A DNA stretch of 64,000 nt. Origin: Photorhabdus laumondii subsp. laumondii (GTDB lineage: Bacteria; Pseudomonadota; Gammaproteobacteria; Enterobacterales; Enterobacteriaceae). Positions 42,628 to 52,197 of the stretch are shown one piece after another. The translations under genes were made by a program, and so were the position numbers. The notes under the pieces are model-generated. The model was given only the letters and a program-made list of their open reading frames with translations. It made no database searches and was not told the DNA's origin. Position 1 is the stretch's first letter. Each line of letters starts with the position of its first letter. Where the stretch lies: assembly GCF_003343245.1 (NCBI RefSeq), contig NZ_CP024901.1, positions 3,782,001 through 3,846,000 of the forward strand. Direction: 5' to 3'.

Positions 42628-42726
42628 ATCAACCCCCACTAACTGGTTATTTCTTTAAACATCTGGTTTCTCCTTCTGCTGATGGTTAACCCTTACATCC
42701 CTATAAGGGGTTTTATTTGAAGCATG

Positions 42727-43833
42727 TTATTGCCGTTTAAAAGCACCGGGTCTTTTACGAAAAGTACTCGTTACCGCATCCCAAAACTTTATCAGTTCAT
42801 TTTCACTGTACGGCGTTGCGGATGACCGATCATTTCTCAGATTAATTCTAACAAAAGGGTTCTTATAATCCCCGATTGTTTCATTAGCAATTAAAATAAA
42901 TTTATATCCCGGAATTTTGGTTTCCGGTTCTTCAATTTTTTCTGTCGGCGCAGTTGTTAAAACTTCCTCCGTATAAGTGCCATTAATTTCCCGTTTCCCT
43001 TTCCTTATTATCTTAGCATGCATGGACAAAAACATACCTTCCATTCCCCTCAGACGCTCTAACAGATGGTCTTTCTCTTGAAGATCATTCAATATTTCAA
43101 CATTGAAAGTAAAATGATCACTTTCATCTCGCTTATAGACAAAAGTCATATTCTCTTTCTCATCATGACTGCCAGTAATAAAACCATCAGGAATACAGGT
43201 ACCTGTCTCTGTAGGTATTTCTGTATCTTTCCGGCCGCTGATTCTGGATAGCAGTCTTTTCATCTTCTCCAGAGTTTGATATAACTCATTGTATTGCCTT
43301 TCAGAAAACCCTTGCCTTATATAAAAATCTCTATCTTCCTTATACTTATCATCTGATAACTCCATAAATTTCATTGTTACGGTAAAAGCGACACCATTAC
43401 TATACAAATGCGCTTCTAATACTCGGGCAAAACCGGGAATACCAAAACTTTCATTCCTGTCGAAGATCACACCCTCCATATTATCCTGGAGGCGATAGGC
43501 TTTCTTTAAAAAAGGCATATCTTTCGGTTCAACAGATTGCATGGTCTTTAATTCCTGCTCTCTTAGCCGTATCCGCTGTTCAAATGCAGGTGGATATAAA
43601 CGCTCGGTTTCTATTTGCGCATCACCAATAAATATCCCTTGTTCGGCAACATTGCCAAATCCAGCAGGAAGATCTATCAAATAACGGCCCACACAATGAG
43701 GCTGCATATTCACTAACATTTCAGTTGTCACTTTCTTTTCCTTTTCAGTTAAAATCGGGTAATAAAATACGGGCATATACCACCATAAGGTACAAATAAC
43801 CGCTAAAGTCAGTAAGGTTGTTTTCCTATTCAA
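42727..43833 (-). CDS. tli4: Tli4-family T6SS immunity protein
   Basis: 368 residues. A hydrophobic N-terminus (TLLTLAVICTLWWYMPVFYY) is a signal anchor, so the rest lies in the periplasm. Then come the Tli4 marks MQPHCVGRYLIDLPAGFG, RVLEAHLYSNGVAFTVTMKF, CIPDGFI and TPYSENELIKFWDAVTSTFR. Tli4 (TplEi) blocks the lipase Tle4 (TplE) in Pseudomonas aeruginosa; here the gene directly follows the Tle4-like lipase gene. The start that includes the anchor is a TTG (TTGA overlap with the lipase stop, AGGTG upstream); the next in-frame ATG would cut the anchor. Confidence 0.85.
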   Translation of the reverse strand: MNRKTTLLTLAVICTLWWYMPVFYYPILTEKEKKVTTEMLVNMQPHCVGRYLIDLPAGFGNVAEQGIFIGDAQIETERLYPPAFEQRIRLREQELKTMQSVEPKDMPFLKKAYRLQDNMEGVIFDRNESFGIPGFARVLEAHLYSNGVAFTVTMKFMELSDDKYKEDRDFYIRQGFSERQYNELYQTLEKMKRLLSRISGRKDTEIPTETGTCIPDGFITGSHDEKENMTFVYKRDESDHFTFNVEILNDLQEKDHLLERLRGMEGMFLSMHAKIIRKGKREINGTYTEEVLTTAPTEKIEEPETKIPGYKFILIANETIGDYKNPFVRINLRNDRSSATPYSENELIKFWDAVTSTFRKRPGAFKRQ

Positions 43834-45446
43834 TTTTCACCTTTCACCGCTTGCACCATCTTCACAATTGAACGCAAAGTGAATAACCGGGCAAACGTCT
43901 CTTCCGTCTCGTTATCCTGTTTATATGCGCCTTCATGGTCGACTTCTGTTGCCAGCAAGCTGCGTAAATATCTGGCTGCAATACGGCCAGACTGTACCGG
44001 CACCGTCCCATCTCCCGGCTCTTTGGGCGGTGCCAGCTTAAAAGTTTTCGCCGCAATATCCTGAAAAGAAGGGCCAACAGAAAACTGCACCATACGGGTT
44101 GCGCCCGTCTCCAGGTTATAAGGATCGTATATCGGCCGATCAAATGTCAGGCCGGAATAATCCTCCGTTTTATTGTAATAATCCTTACTGGCTTCTTGCC
44201 AGGAGATAACTCCATAGGATAAATGTTTCTCGCTGGCACCATAAAAGGCATAAGTATTCGGATGGTACTTACTGGTTAACTCTTCAATAAATGGTTTGAC
44301 TGTGTTTCTTATCAATTTCCGATAACTATTCCAGCTTGCTCCATCTTTCCACTTATCCTTTTTATCCGGGTTTAAAAACCGGGTTTCACATAACCCCCAC
44401 CAGCGATCCTTTTCCAGATAAATCTCCTCATACGGATCTGATTTCGGCAGTTTATGCGTCATTTTACCATCGGCGATATGTAACCAGCCTCGACCATACT
44501 CCTTTCCCGGCAGAAGCTGTAATGGGCCGGGAGACTGCGCCAGCACCGGAGTCATATCTTCACCATCGTAACCCACAACCAGCCCGGTCACACCATCTTC
44601 ACCGGTTTTCATCCTTTTATAGGTGGTCGGCGCCCCCGTAGCGGGCATCACCCCATGCACAATGCCTAAAATTTTATCTCTGCCATTCAGCAATTCTGAA
44701 TAATAACGAGCAACCAGCCCTCCCATTGAGTGAGTGACTAAAATCACCTTTTTAGTTGCACACCGTTTACCATAGAAAGCTAAAACCTTATCCACATATT
44801 GCTCCAGCCTCTTGGCAGACTCCTCATTAGATTGCAACCAGTTATAGCCCATCACATGAACCGGGTAGAGAAAATCATAACTATGGTCAACCTCTGCCTC
44901 GGTCAGCGGCTCTTCCCCCCACTCCGCATTCAAACTCATATCAACCATACGTTGCCGAAGGGTTTTTTCCCCCTTCTCTGCCAGACAGTACTCAAAGGCC
45001 AGACGCTCATCATCCAACACCGCCTGAAGCCAGGGCAGGAAAGTGCCATAGCTCATATGGGCTATCTCCCCCCAACCGCGCTGCTTGCAAGTCTGGAATT
45101 TATTCTTCTCAGTGTGATCAGGCGTGATATCCCCGGAATCATCAACCTTTGTTTTATTCGGGTCTAAAGTTTTCTTCCTGTAAGACGCACCCGAGCACAT
45201 CCAACCTAAAACATCAAAACTTAATATCCTGTTTAGCCGCCAGACTGACTCCCCCTCTGTCGATTTCAAATTACTCCCCATCACCCCCGGCAGGAAAATT
45301 ACCGGGATCACTTTAGTCGCGTACTTCAAACACGTCGCCACCAGATTTTCTTCAATTCTGGCATTCGGCACGTTGTAATAAGGGAGGCCCAGTTCATCAT
45401 ATTCAGGGTGAATAAAAATCTCATTTTCTTTCGGCTCACTCATCAT
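43830..45446 (-). CDS. tle4: Tle4-like T6SS lipase effector (PGAP1/LCAT-like alpha/beta-hydrolase)
   Basis: 538 residues. FLPGVMGSNL (about 51-60) forms the oxyanion-side loop, and Ser240 lies in VTHSMGGLVARYYS, a THSMG version of the nucleophile elbow. PGDGTVPVQSGR near residue 487 and the following VDHEGAY supply the expected acid/His region (a candidate, not proven). The PGAP1/LCAT-like pattern and the adjacent Tli4 immunity gene fit Tle4 (P. aeruginosa TplE), a periplasm-acting lipase. No signal peptide, as expected for T6SS cargo. It begins right after vgrG1, whose last codons contain its GAGGAG site, so VgrG1 is the likely carrier. Confidence 0.85.
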   Translation of the reverse strand: MMSEPKENEIFIHPEYDELGLPYYNVPNARIEENLVATCLKYATKVIPVIFLPGVMGSNLKSTEGESVWRLNRILSFDVLGWMCSGASYRKKTLDPNKTKVDDSGDITPDHTEKNKFQTCKQRGWGEIAHMSYGTFLPWLQAVLDDERLAFEYCLAEKGEKTLRQRMVDMSLNAEWGEEPLTEAEVDHSYDFLYPVHVMGYNWLQSNEESAKRLEQYVDKVLAFYGKRCATKKVILVTHSMGGLVARYYSELLNGRDKILGIVHGVMPATGAPTTYKRMKTGEDGVTGLVVGYDGEDMTPVLAQSPGPLQLLPGKEYGRGWLHIADGKMTHKLPKSDPYEEIYLEKDRWWGLCETRFLNPDKKDKWKDGASWNSYRKLIRNTVKPFIEELTSKYHPNTYAFYGASEKHLSYGVISWQEASKDYYNKTEDYSGLTFDRPIYDPYNLETGATRMVQFSVGPSFQDIAAKTFKLAPPKEPGDGTVPVQSGRIAARYLRSLLATEVDHEGAYKQDNETEETFARLFTLRSIVKMVQAVKGEN

Positions 45447-47972
45447 TTACTCCTCATCTTTTATTTTCAATTGACTGATTTCCACCCCAACCTGCTTTTG
45501 CAAAGGGGTTTTTCCATTCTGTATGGTTGATAATGCCTGTACGCCGCCATCTTCGGCATGGAACTGCATATTTTGACGGTCTAACGGAGAAATCTTATAA
45601 GCCCGTACAGCCTTCGGCGTTACCGCATAATTCGCGGTTTGCCATTGCTGTACTGTCTGACTAACACTCTGCCCGTCAAACTTCTGCCACACTGCCGCCC
45701 GTTGGATGATGTGATTGGGCGCACCACACTCCACCTGACCATTTCCTATTCGGATATAACCACCGCCACTGACCAGCAAGATCTCCTGTTTGGCGCTGAT
45801 GATCACTTTTCCCTCATGGCTATTCACCGTGATATCTTTCAGTGCCGCCAGCCCCATCTCATCACCCTGCGCTTCAATATCTACCCGGCCTTTGCTGGCA
45901 AACAGTTTGATGCCCAGTTTTTGGGCAAACAGGCTGATCCTTTCACCCGCCGCCACCGTGAATTTTTTCAATACGCTGAAATCGGTACTTTTCCCACTGG
46001 TGACGATAATATTTTCCCCGGCCGCCAACTGGAGGCTTTTTGCCGTCGTCTGCGCGATCCCTTCTGGCGCGGAGAGTAACAACGCGGATTTTTTCAGCTC
46101 GGCTAACGTTTCACTTAACAGCGCCTTCTGTTGCTGCAAATCCGCCAGTTCCGCTTTAGCCATTTCAGCCGCGCCGTATAATGCCTCGGTTAAGGTCTGC
46201 GCTTGTTGAAGTTGATTCAGCGCCGCCTCCATCTCCAGCACTTCACCGCCCGCGCGGGCCTGTTTATCCGCACTGATAAACAACCCCTTACCGGCCCGGA
46301 TCGCGCCCCAGTCGTCGGTTCGCAGCTCAAAGCCTTCTCCCCGTTTATCCGGGTGTGGGCGCTGGCTATCAACGAGATGGCCGAGATTTAACTGGCTTTT
46401 ACCGCCGTACTCGGTACTCAGTTTGATATGTTCCCGACCGCGTTCGTCATCCATCCGCAGTTTGTTATTCGCCGGGGTGCGCAGAACGTTGCGTTTGTAG
46501 TTGTAGAGATTGACGTGATCCGGGTGCACTGAGTCGTGCAGAGCATGGGCAATATAGGGCCGGTCCGGGTCGCCCCCTTCAAAGGCGATCGCGACTTCGG
46601 TGCCTTCCAGCAACGGCCAGTGAAAACCATAGTTCTCCCCCGCATACGGGCGCGCCAGACGCACCCACAAGCTTTCGCCGCCTTGCGGCCATTTCTCCCG
46701 GTCAAAATTAAACACCACCCGATATAAGCCGTCTTTGTCGATATCGCCGTAGGTATCATTCACTTTGGTACTGCTCACCCGCGCGGGTATCGTGCCGGCC
46801 ATCACCGGTTTCGGCACCCGCTCCGGGCGAAAGCACACGGTCTCGGAATAGGGAATGGCAGTGAATGTCATCTCAAAACTGCTGTCCCGGCGGGCACTGT
46901 TGGTGATCTGGGTGATGATCGCCCCTTTGCGAAACGTTTCCGGGGCGTCACCTTTCACTTTCAACTCCTGTCCCGGCACCAGCGTGGCGGAGGTGGTCAT
47001 TCCCCGCAGGCGGATGCGTTGATTCAGGTAACGTTCGTGATGCAAACGGGCATAAAACACCCCGCTTTCCGTCTCCGGTTGATAGGCGTAACGATCACCG
47101 GGTATTCGGTAGTCGTCACGGTAATGGTACGCTTCGCCATAAGTCGTTCGATCGCCCCGTGTCACATCCGCCTCGGTGTTCAAGCCGGGATACGGCCGGG
47201 CATCGTGGTAGTCATAATTCCGAGTCGCAATTTTTCCCTCCACCACCTGATACGCGGTCTCCATGCCCCACACCACCGCGTCCTCCTCGCCGTGCATACC
47301 TGACGGATTGCGGGCAGGCAGGTAGACATTGAACTGGTAGTCACGCTGGTCGTCGTAAAACTCCACCACATCGATCTTTAACCGGTCATCCGCCGTCACT
47401 TTGTACCAGATACCCACTTCCGCCAGCATGCGTTGGATAAAGCGCAGGTCATCTTCGCCATACTGCATCACCTGTTCCCGCCTCGGGTAGCTGTACGCCA
47501 GACTGAACAGGAAGTCCTGCCCGCGAAAACCATGTCGCTCCCGCAGGATTTTCTCCACAATCTCCGGCACGGACAGTTTTTGGTAAATAGCGTATTGATG
47601 GCTTCTCGCCAGCAGCGCCAGCCGGGGCTCCAGCGTCACTTCGTAACGGCTTTCGTCCCGCGAAGTGGAGAGCAGTTTAAAGCCGCTGATCACCCCGTAA
47701 ACCGAGCGCAGCGGCTCCGGCGGCACAATCGGCATCCACCGTATCCCCGGATTGATCGCAGGCGAGGTCAGGGTAAATGAGGCTTGCTGCATCAGCATCT
47801 GTGCCGGTTCAATCCCTTTCTCCGCACTGGTGAATTCAATGGCATAGCGAAACGGCTGGCTTAAGGCTTCCTGCCCGGTAAAGGCCAGCACATCCAGCGG
47901 TGCTTTATTGCGCCACACTTTTAGTCTGTAACGGCTGTGATCAAAGATGATCATCGGTGTTAGGTTCGTCAT
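45447..47972 (-). CDS. vgrG: T6SS spike protein VgrG1
   Basis: 841 residues from MTNLTPMIIFDHSRYRLKVW (AGGAGA seven bases upstream); a nine-codon longer frame is unlikely. It has the gp27/gp5-like VgrG core (ALSQPFRYAIEFTS, YPRREQVMQYGEDDLRFIQR, GGESLWVRLARPYAGENYGF, EGTEVAIAFEGGDPDRPYIA) followed by a DUF2345 region. Up to about residue 580 (RAGGEVLEM) it is almost identical to VgrG2. The remaining ~260 residues, with a coiled-coil-like LADLQQQKALLSETLAELKK, are unrelated to VgrG2's tail except in short DUF2345 motifs. The tail probably selects its own cargo, the Tle4-like lipase encoded next. Confidence 0.95.
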   Translation of the reverse strand: MTNLTPMIIFDHSRYRLKVWRNKAPLDVLAFTGQEALSQPFRYAIEFTSAEKGIEPAQMLMQQASFTLTSPAINPGIRWMPIVPPEPLRSVYGVISGFKLLSTSRDESRYEVTLEPRLALLARSHQYAIYQKLSVPEIVEKILRERHGFRGQDFLFSLAYSYPRREQVMQYGEDDLRFIQRMLAEVGIWYKVTADDRLKIDVVEFYDDQRDYQFNVYLPARNPSGMHGEEDAVVWGMETAYQVVEGKIATRNYDYHDARPYPGLNTEADVTRGDRTTYGEAYHYRDDYRIPGDRYAYQPETESGVFYARLHHERYLNQRIRLRGMTTSATLVPGQELKVKGDAPETFRKGAIITQITNSARRDSSFEMTFTAIPYSETVCFRPERVPKPVMAGTIPARVSSTKVNDTYGDIDKDGLYRVVFNFDREKWPQGGESLWVRLARPYAGENYGFHWPLLEGTEVAIAFEGGDPDRPYIAHALHDSVHPDHVNLYNYKRNVLRTPANNKLRMDDERGREHIKLSTEYGGKSQLNLGHLVDSQRPHPDKRGEGFELRTDDWGAIRAGKGLFISADKQARAGGEVLEMEAALNQLQQAQTLTEALYGAAEMAKAELADLQQQKALLSETLAELKKSALLLSAPEGIAQTTAKSLQLAAGENIIVTSGKSTDFSVLKKFTVAAGERISLFAQKLGIKLFASKGRVDIEAQGDEMGLAALKDITVNSHEGKVIISAKQEILLVSGGGYIRIGNGQVECGAPNHIIQRAAVWQKFDGQSVSQTVQQWQTANYAVTPKAVRAYKISPLDRQNMQFHAEDGGVQALSTIQNGKTPLQKQVGVEISQLKIKDEE

Positions 47973-48431
47973 ATTTTCTCCTAAATTTTCTGCGGCCATT
48001 AGTCAACAATAAGAACTCAATATCAGGCCATATCATTATTGTCATACCGGGAAATAACCCACGCCACTATTTCCCGGTCGGAAGTTAACTGAGCCGTAAA
48101 TATTTACACAGGCCATTCATGTTTTCGCAATATATCAAGGGATGAACAAGGCAAGCGATTTATAAATTCTCCCATCTTCTTAATGGGTGCCTATAAAGAT
48201 CAACTCTTTTTTCAAAAAAACGATTTTTAATGCGCACCCTTTTATCTCCGCCGATATAACAGCATGTCGAACAGAATAATTTAAACCTCATGACAATAAC
48301 ATGACATTTATTGACAAAAGTAAACTGGCATTGATTGCCATAAAATGAAGGCGGCCTGAATACGCAATTTCAATCACATCCCCATGATAACAATGCCTAT
48401 TTTCATGTTACCCAATAGATTATCGCTGTTT

Positions 48432-48537
48432 TAAATAACGTTTCGTAATTATGCTACACATAGCCCCATCCAACCCATTGTTATACATAGAATTATGAGT
48501 GGTATAAGATGTAGCGCTATTTTGAAATCTTATTTAA
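48432..48537. other. Insertion of about 106 bp present only in spacer copy 2
   Basis: Copies 1 and 3 read GCTGTTTCAGTCTCATCACT across this point. Copy 2 has about 106 additional bases after GCTGTTT, starting TAAATAACGTTTCG and ending near GATGTAGCGCTATTTTG. The ends AAATAACG and CGCTATTT are roughly inverted, and AAATCTTATT occurs on both sides of the right edge. It might be a small non-autonomous element or a leftover of an exchange. Confidence 0.5.
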
Positions 48538-48597
48538 TCTCATCACTCCTTTTTAAATCTTATTCACTCCATCACGATAAATAAGAATAATTCTCAT

Positions 48598-48738
48598 TCA
48601 TGCCACACGAATAATAAGATAGCCAATAACATCAAGAAAACCCCATAGCAATATTGCCTCTTCACTGAGAAAAGTGAAATCAGGCTTCTCACCCATATAG
48701 CCAAACATCTTCATCGGAATATCTGTAGTGATATTTAT
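48598..48738 (-). CDS. Candidate small membrane protein downstream of tssM2
   Basis: Same 46-codon frame as at 37474-37614, with Gly28 changed to Ala and the first codon ATA instead of ATG. The frame itself is unbroken. Confidence 0.3.
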   Translation of the reverse strand: MNITTDIPMKMFGYMGEKPDFTFLSEEAILLWGFLDVIGYLIIRVA

Positions 48739-48810
48739 TCTGACCGCTATTTTGTTAATGAAAGCAGTTAACGGTTACGCTATTTCCTCATTTATCGCCA
48801 ATCACATGCA

Positions 48811-51800
48811 CTATTCCTCTATCAAATCATCGTCATTTACCGCTGATATTGTCGTGTGATTACCCGGCGTCACTACAAAGATATTTTTCGGCAATTTAAA
48901 TCCGCGCAGTTTTAATAACGCCAGCGGCCCTTCGCCCAATTCTGTGCGCAAAATCCAGGTTAACGGTAATCCATCCGGCGCGGTAAATATCAGTCGGTAA
49001 CGGCTTTCATCCAGCTTCTCCGCTTTCGCCTGCGCCAGCCAGCGGATGAGTCCCCAGTTCCCCTGATAATCACCAAACAATCTCGCCCCGGCATTGACAC
49101 TGGTCCACGTCAGCATCACACCCGGTTTATAGGTCTCTCCCGGCCAGCGAAAACTTTGCCAACTTTCCATCTGGTTAAAATAACGCAGTTTCTGCCCATC
49201 TATCGTCAGGTCAGTTTCCACCACATCCCGCACCGCTCTGGCCCGCAGTTCAAACCGCAATCCCTGACTGCCATCCGCAAACAACAGGTCCGATAACTGA
49301 CTGAGCTGATTTATCGCCTTTAGAAAATCCGGGTTAATCTGTACGCCCTGACCATTCACCTCATCCACTACCCACTGGTTACCCGCTTTATGCAGTATCC
49401 CGCCTAACTGACGCGTCAAGAACTGCTCTATCCGCCCTGAATCTGACCGGATAAACTGCCCCAACATCGGCAATGAGATTTCACTTTCGCCACCGGCAAA
49501 CGGATAACGACCCGCAAATGCCCGATCCCAGTTGTCCACTATCGCCGTCTGCCACTGGCTATTCAGATTCGCCGTCGCCGGTTTCAATACCCCCTGCCAC
49601 GCCTGCGCTAATGGCTCGACAAACAGCGTCTGACCAAAACCACGCCATTGGCCGCCCAGACTGGCGGCTATCAAGCGCCCATAGCCCTGCGTATCGGTCA
49701 AATCAGTGCTTTTCCCTTCAAATACCGTTTTAGCCAGCGCATTCGCCATTGCCGGTGGGTCGTCGCTGTTGTTCATCTGTTGCAGTTTCAGACGCACGTC
49801 GGTTACCCGCGTCAGGAAGGTTTGTAAATTCAGGGTACTGTCCGCCTTGATTCTTCCTTCTGCCTGATTTTCTCCCATCAGCGCCAACAACGGCCCAAAG
49901 GTTTCATCCATCGGCCCGTGCAAGCCAGCCGTCTGTTGATTAATCATTCGCGGCGTTTTTTTATTCAATAACGTTTTAGCGGATTTCACCAATGAGTCCG
50001 ATAAACTCGGCCCCTGTTGCCCGGTTTCGCCCTGATAGGCCAGCGTGTTCATCAGCGCAATCAGCGGAGACTGCCGCCCATCCGCCATCAACGTTAGCTG
50101 GTCGATGACATCCGACAGGTTACGGGTTTTGTTCCAGCGCAGGCTGTTGAGAAAATCCTGCCACGCCCCGGCAAAATCGGTAAAGTAACGGGCGGTCAAA
50201 CGGGCTTTCAGCTCTTCGGGCGATACCGAAGCCGAGACTGCCTGACGGTTATCACTCAGCACCCAGTCAATTGCCTCTTTACGTGACGCCACCGCCTCCG
50301 CTATCGCCTTTTGTATCCCGCCTTCCCACGCCTGACGGGTAAACATCCCCGGTATCACGTGAGAGGTGGTAAACAGCCGCGCCGCATCGGTGTCGCCGGT
50401 CATCTGCCTTAACGTCAGGTCCGAATAATTTTTCTCCACTGATTGCAGCATCTGCTGGTAAAGCGCCGCTTCGGCATTGTGCTTACCTGGCTGGATCAGC
50501 AACAACTGACGCACCTGTTTAATCAACGCCTTATCCGGGGTTATCCGCCATTCGGGATGCGCGGCCAGATTCTCCGCATAAAAACTCCACAAATCCCACG
50601 CCGTATCCAACCAGACAGCGGGGGCAATACCGGCCCGCTCGGGTTCATTTTCATCCAGTATCCGGGTTAAAAACGCAGCATCCACTTTTTCCGGCTGCGC
50701 CATCATCAGGTAGGCTTTCAACTGGTCATGACCGGCTTTCGCCCGCTTAGCCCGCAAAGGGCTGCCCGGCGGTAAATTCACCAGCGCACTCAGTTTCGCA
50801 TGCAACACCGCAGCGGCTTTGTCTCGTATCAGGCGGTTATTAACCTGCGCATAATCGGGCACCACTGCCGTCAACAGTTTCTGATTCTGACTCAAACCAA
50901 AGCGCTCATACCACGGTACACCGTGTTCAGCCCGGTCTTGCAGCCGGTCCACCTCGTTACGCAGCGCCTTTAAGGCCATCAACTGGGCATCAGAATTCTC
51001 CGGCTGAGCTTTCAGGTCAGTGACCGCCGCCTGCACCACAGCTAGCTGGTCACGGTTGGTGAAAAAGGAGAGCATCATTCCGGCCCCCCATAACAAGCCC
51101 AGCACTATCAGGCCACGACAAACGGTCTGTGTGTGGAGCATGCCCACCCGCCGACCGTGGAAACAACGACTGCCCTCCAACACCCCCTGCCATGCCGTGT
51201 CGGGCAGCCAGATCTGCGGGAGGCGAGTCGTCTGCGCTTTAAGCGGCAAACTGAACATCAAACCCCGCAGCGACACCACATCACCATACTCCGCTAACCA
51301 CGGCGTCAGGACCTGTTGCCAGTGCGCAATCCCCTGTTGTTTCAAGTTCGCGGACAGACGACAAAGAAAATCGTGGGCCGTCTTCTCCAACAGTTGCTGC
51401 ATCCCGCGCTCGCGCAACGGGTCAACCAACGTTTGTAACTGTGTCGCCACGATATCCGGGGTACAGCGTTCAGGAAAAAAGCAGCCGACGGTCTGAGTGA
51501 TACGACCTTCCTGAGACCAGGTACTGTGACACACCTGCCACAGGTAGACCGGGGCCTGCCAGCGCAACTGGTGGGCCTGTTTTTGTAACATCCGCAAAGC
51601 TTTATCCATCCACACCGGCTGCGCACTTTGGTTTTCGGTCAGCGCCCAGACAATGGCATTGAGCGGGCGGTAACGGCGCAAGCGACGCAGGGCCATCAAT
51701 TGAGCGGTATTCGGTTCCGCTTGCAAACTGCCGCCCCAGAGCAACAGCGTGCGATAACCCTCCTGCCAGTGCGTCGTGGTCAGCCCCGGCGCGATGGCTT

Positions 51801-52197
51801 CCACCTGTTCCACTTCGCCCACCACCAGTAAAATGCGGACTTTATACCACCAGAACCGCCCGTAACGGAGGCGCATGCGATCGCCCAAATCACCATAATC
51901 ATACGGTTCGCTGGCTGGCAAAAGTGGCCGGGTATCGGACTTCACATCGGTGACTTTGTTTTTGACAAACAACGTTACCGTGATAAAACCTAGCATACTC
52001 ACCACCACAGTGAGCACCCAAGCTATTCCACAAACCCACAACAGATGGTTGAAAGTTTCGGCATCAGTGGTTCGGTGTTCTCCCCAAACCCACCATCCCA
52101 GACCAGCCAACGAAACCAGCAGGGTAATGGTGCCTATCAGTAAGATAAGTGTCTTCACCACCGAAATAGGCGGTATTTTATTCTCTTGCAGTGCCAT
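48811..52197 (-). CDS. tssM: T6SS inner-membrane protein TssM (IcmF family), copy 2
   Basis: 1128 residues. The N-terminal 103 residues, with two TM helices (VVKTLILLIGTITLLVSLAG and WVLTVVVSMLGFITVTLFV), are unrelated to those of copy 1. From LGDRMRLRYG on only scattered substitutions separate the two. The Walker-A position is degenerate in the same way. The ATG lies inside the end of the upstream two-TM gene (20-base overlap), so the two are tightly coupled. Three TssM copies in one locus are far beyond the single one a T6SS needs. Confidence 0.92.
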   Translation of the reverse strand: MALQENKIPPISVVKTLILLIGTITLLVSLAGLGWWVWGEHRTTDAETFNHLLWVCGIAWVLTVVVSMLGFITVTLFVKNKVTDVKSDTRPLLPASEPYDYGDLGDRMRLRYGRFWWYKVRILLVVGEVEQVEAIAPGLTTTHWQEGYRTLLLWGGSLQAEPNTAQLMALRRLRRYRPLNAIVWALTENQSAQPVWMDKALRMLQKQAHQLRWQAPVYLWQVCHSTWSQEGRITQTVGCFFPERCTPDIVATQLQTLVDPLRERGMQQLLEKTAHDFLCRLSANLKQQGIAHWQQVLTPWLAEYGDVVSLRGLMFSLPLKAQTTRLPQIWLPDTAWQGVLEGSRCFHGRRVGMLHTQTVCRGLIVLGLLWGAGMMLSFFTNRDQLAVVQAAVTDLKAQPENSDAQLMALKALRNEVDRLQDRAEHGVPWYERFGLSQNQKLLTAVVPDYAQVNNRLIRDKAAAVLHAKLSALVNLPPGSPLRAKRAKAGHDQLKAYLMMAQPEKVDAAFLTRILDENEPERAGIAPAVWLDTAWDLWSFYAENLAAHPEWRITPDKALIKQVRQLLLIQPGKHNAEAALYQQMLQSVEKNYSDLTLRQMTGDTDAARLFTTSHVIPGMFTRQAWEGGIQKAIAEAVASRKEAIDWVLSDNRQAVSASVSPEELKARLTARYFTDFAGAWQDFLNSLRWNKTRNLSDVIDQLTLMADGRQSPLIALMNTLAYQGETGQQGPSLSDSLVKSAKTLLNKKTPRMINQQTAGLHGPMDETFGPLLALMGENQAEGRIKADSTLNLQTFLTRVTDVRLKLQQMNNSDDPPAMANALAKTVFEGKSTDLTDTQGYGRLIAASLGGQWRGFGQTLFVEPLAQAWQGVLKPATANLNSQWQTAIVDNWDRAFAGRYPFAGGESEISLPMLGQFIRSDSGRIEQFLTRQLGGILHKAGNQWVVDEVNGQGVQINPDFLKAINQLSQLSDLLFADGSQGLRFELRARAVRDVVETDLTIDGQKLRYFNQMESWQSFRWPGETYKPGVMLTWTSVNAGARLFGDYQGNWGLIRWLAQAKAEKLDESRYRLIFTAPDGLPLTWILRTELGEGPLALLKLRGFKLPKNIFVVTPGNHTTISAVNDDDLIEE

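Larger units (their letters stand above)
48030..48810 (-). repeat. Conserved tssM-downstream spacer, copy 2
   Basis: About 780 bp, homologous over its length to copy 3 (60953-61630) and mostly to copy 1. It is about 105 bp longer because of an insertion at 48432-48537. It separates tssM2 from vgrG1. Outside the 46-codon frame no gene is visible. Confidence 0.85.
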
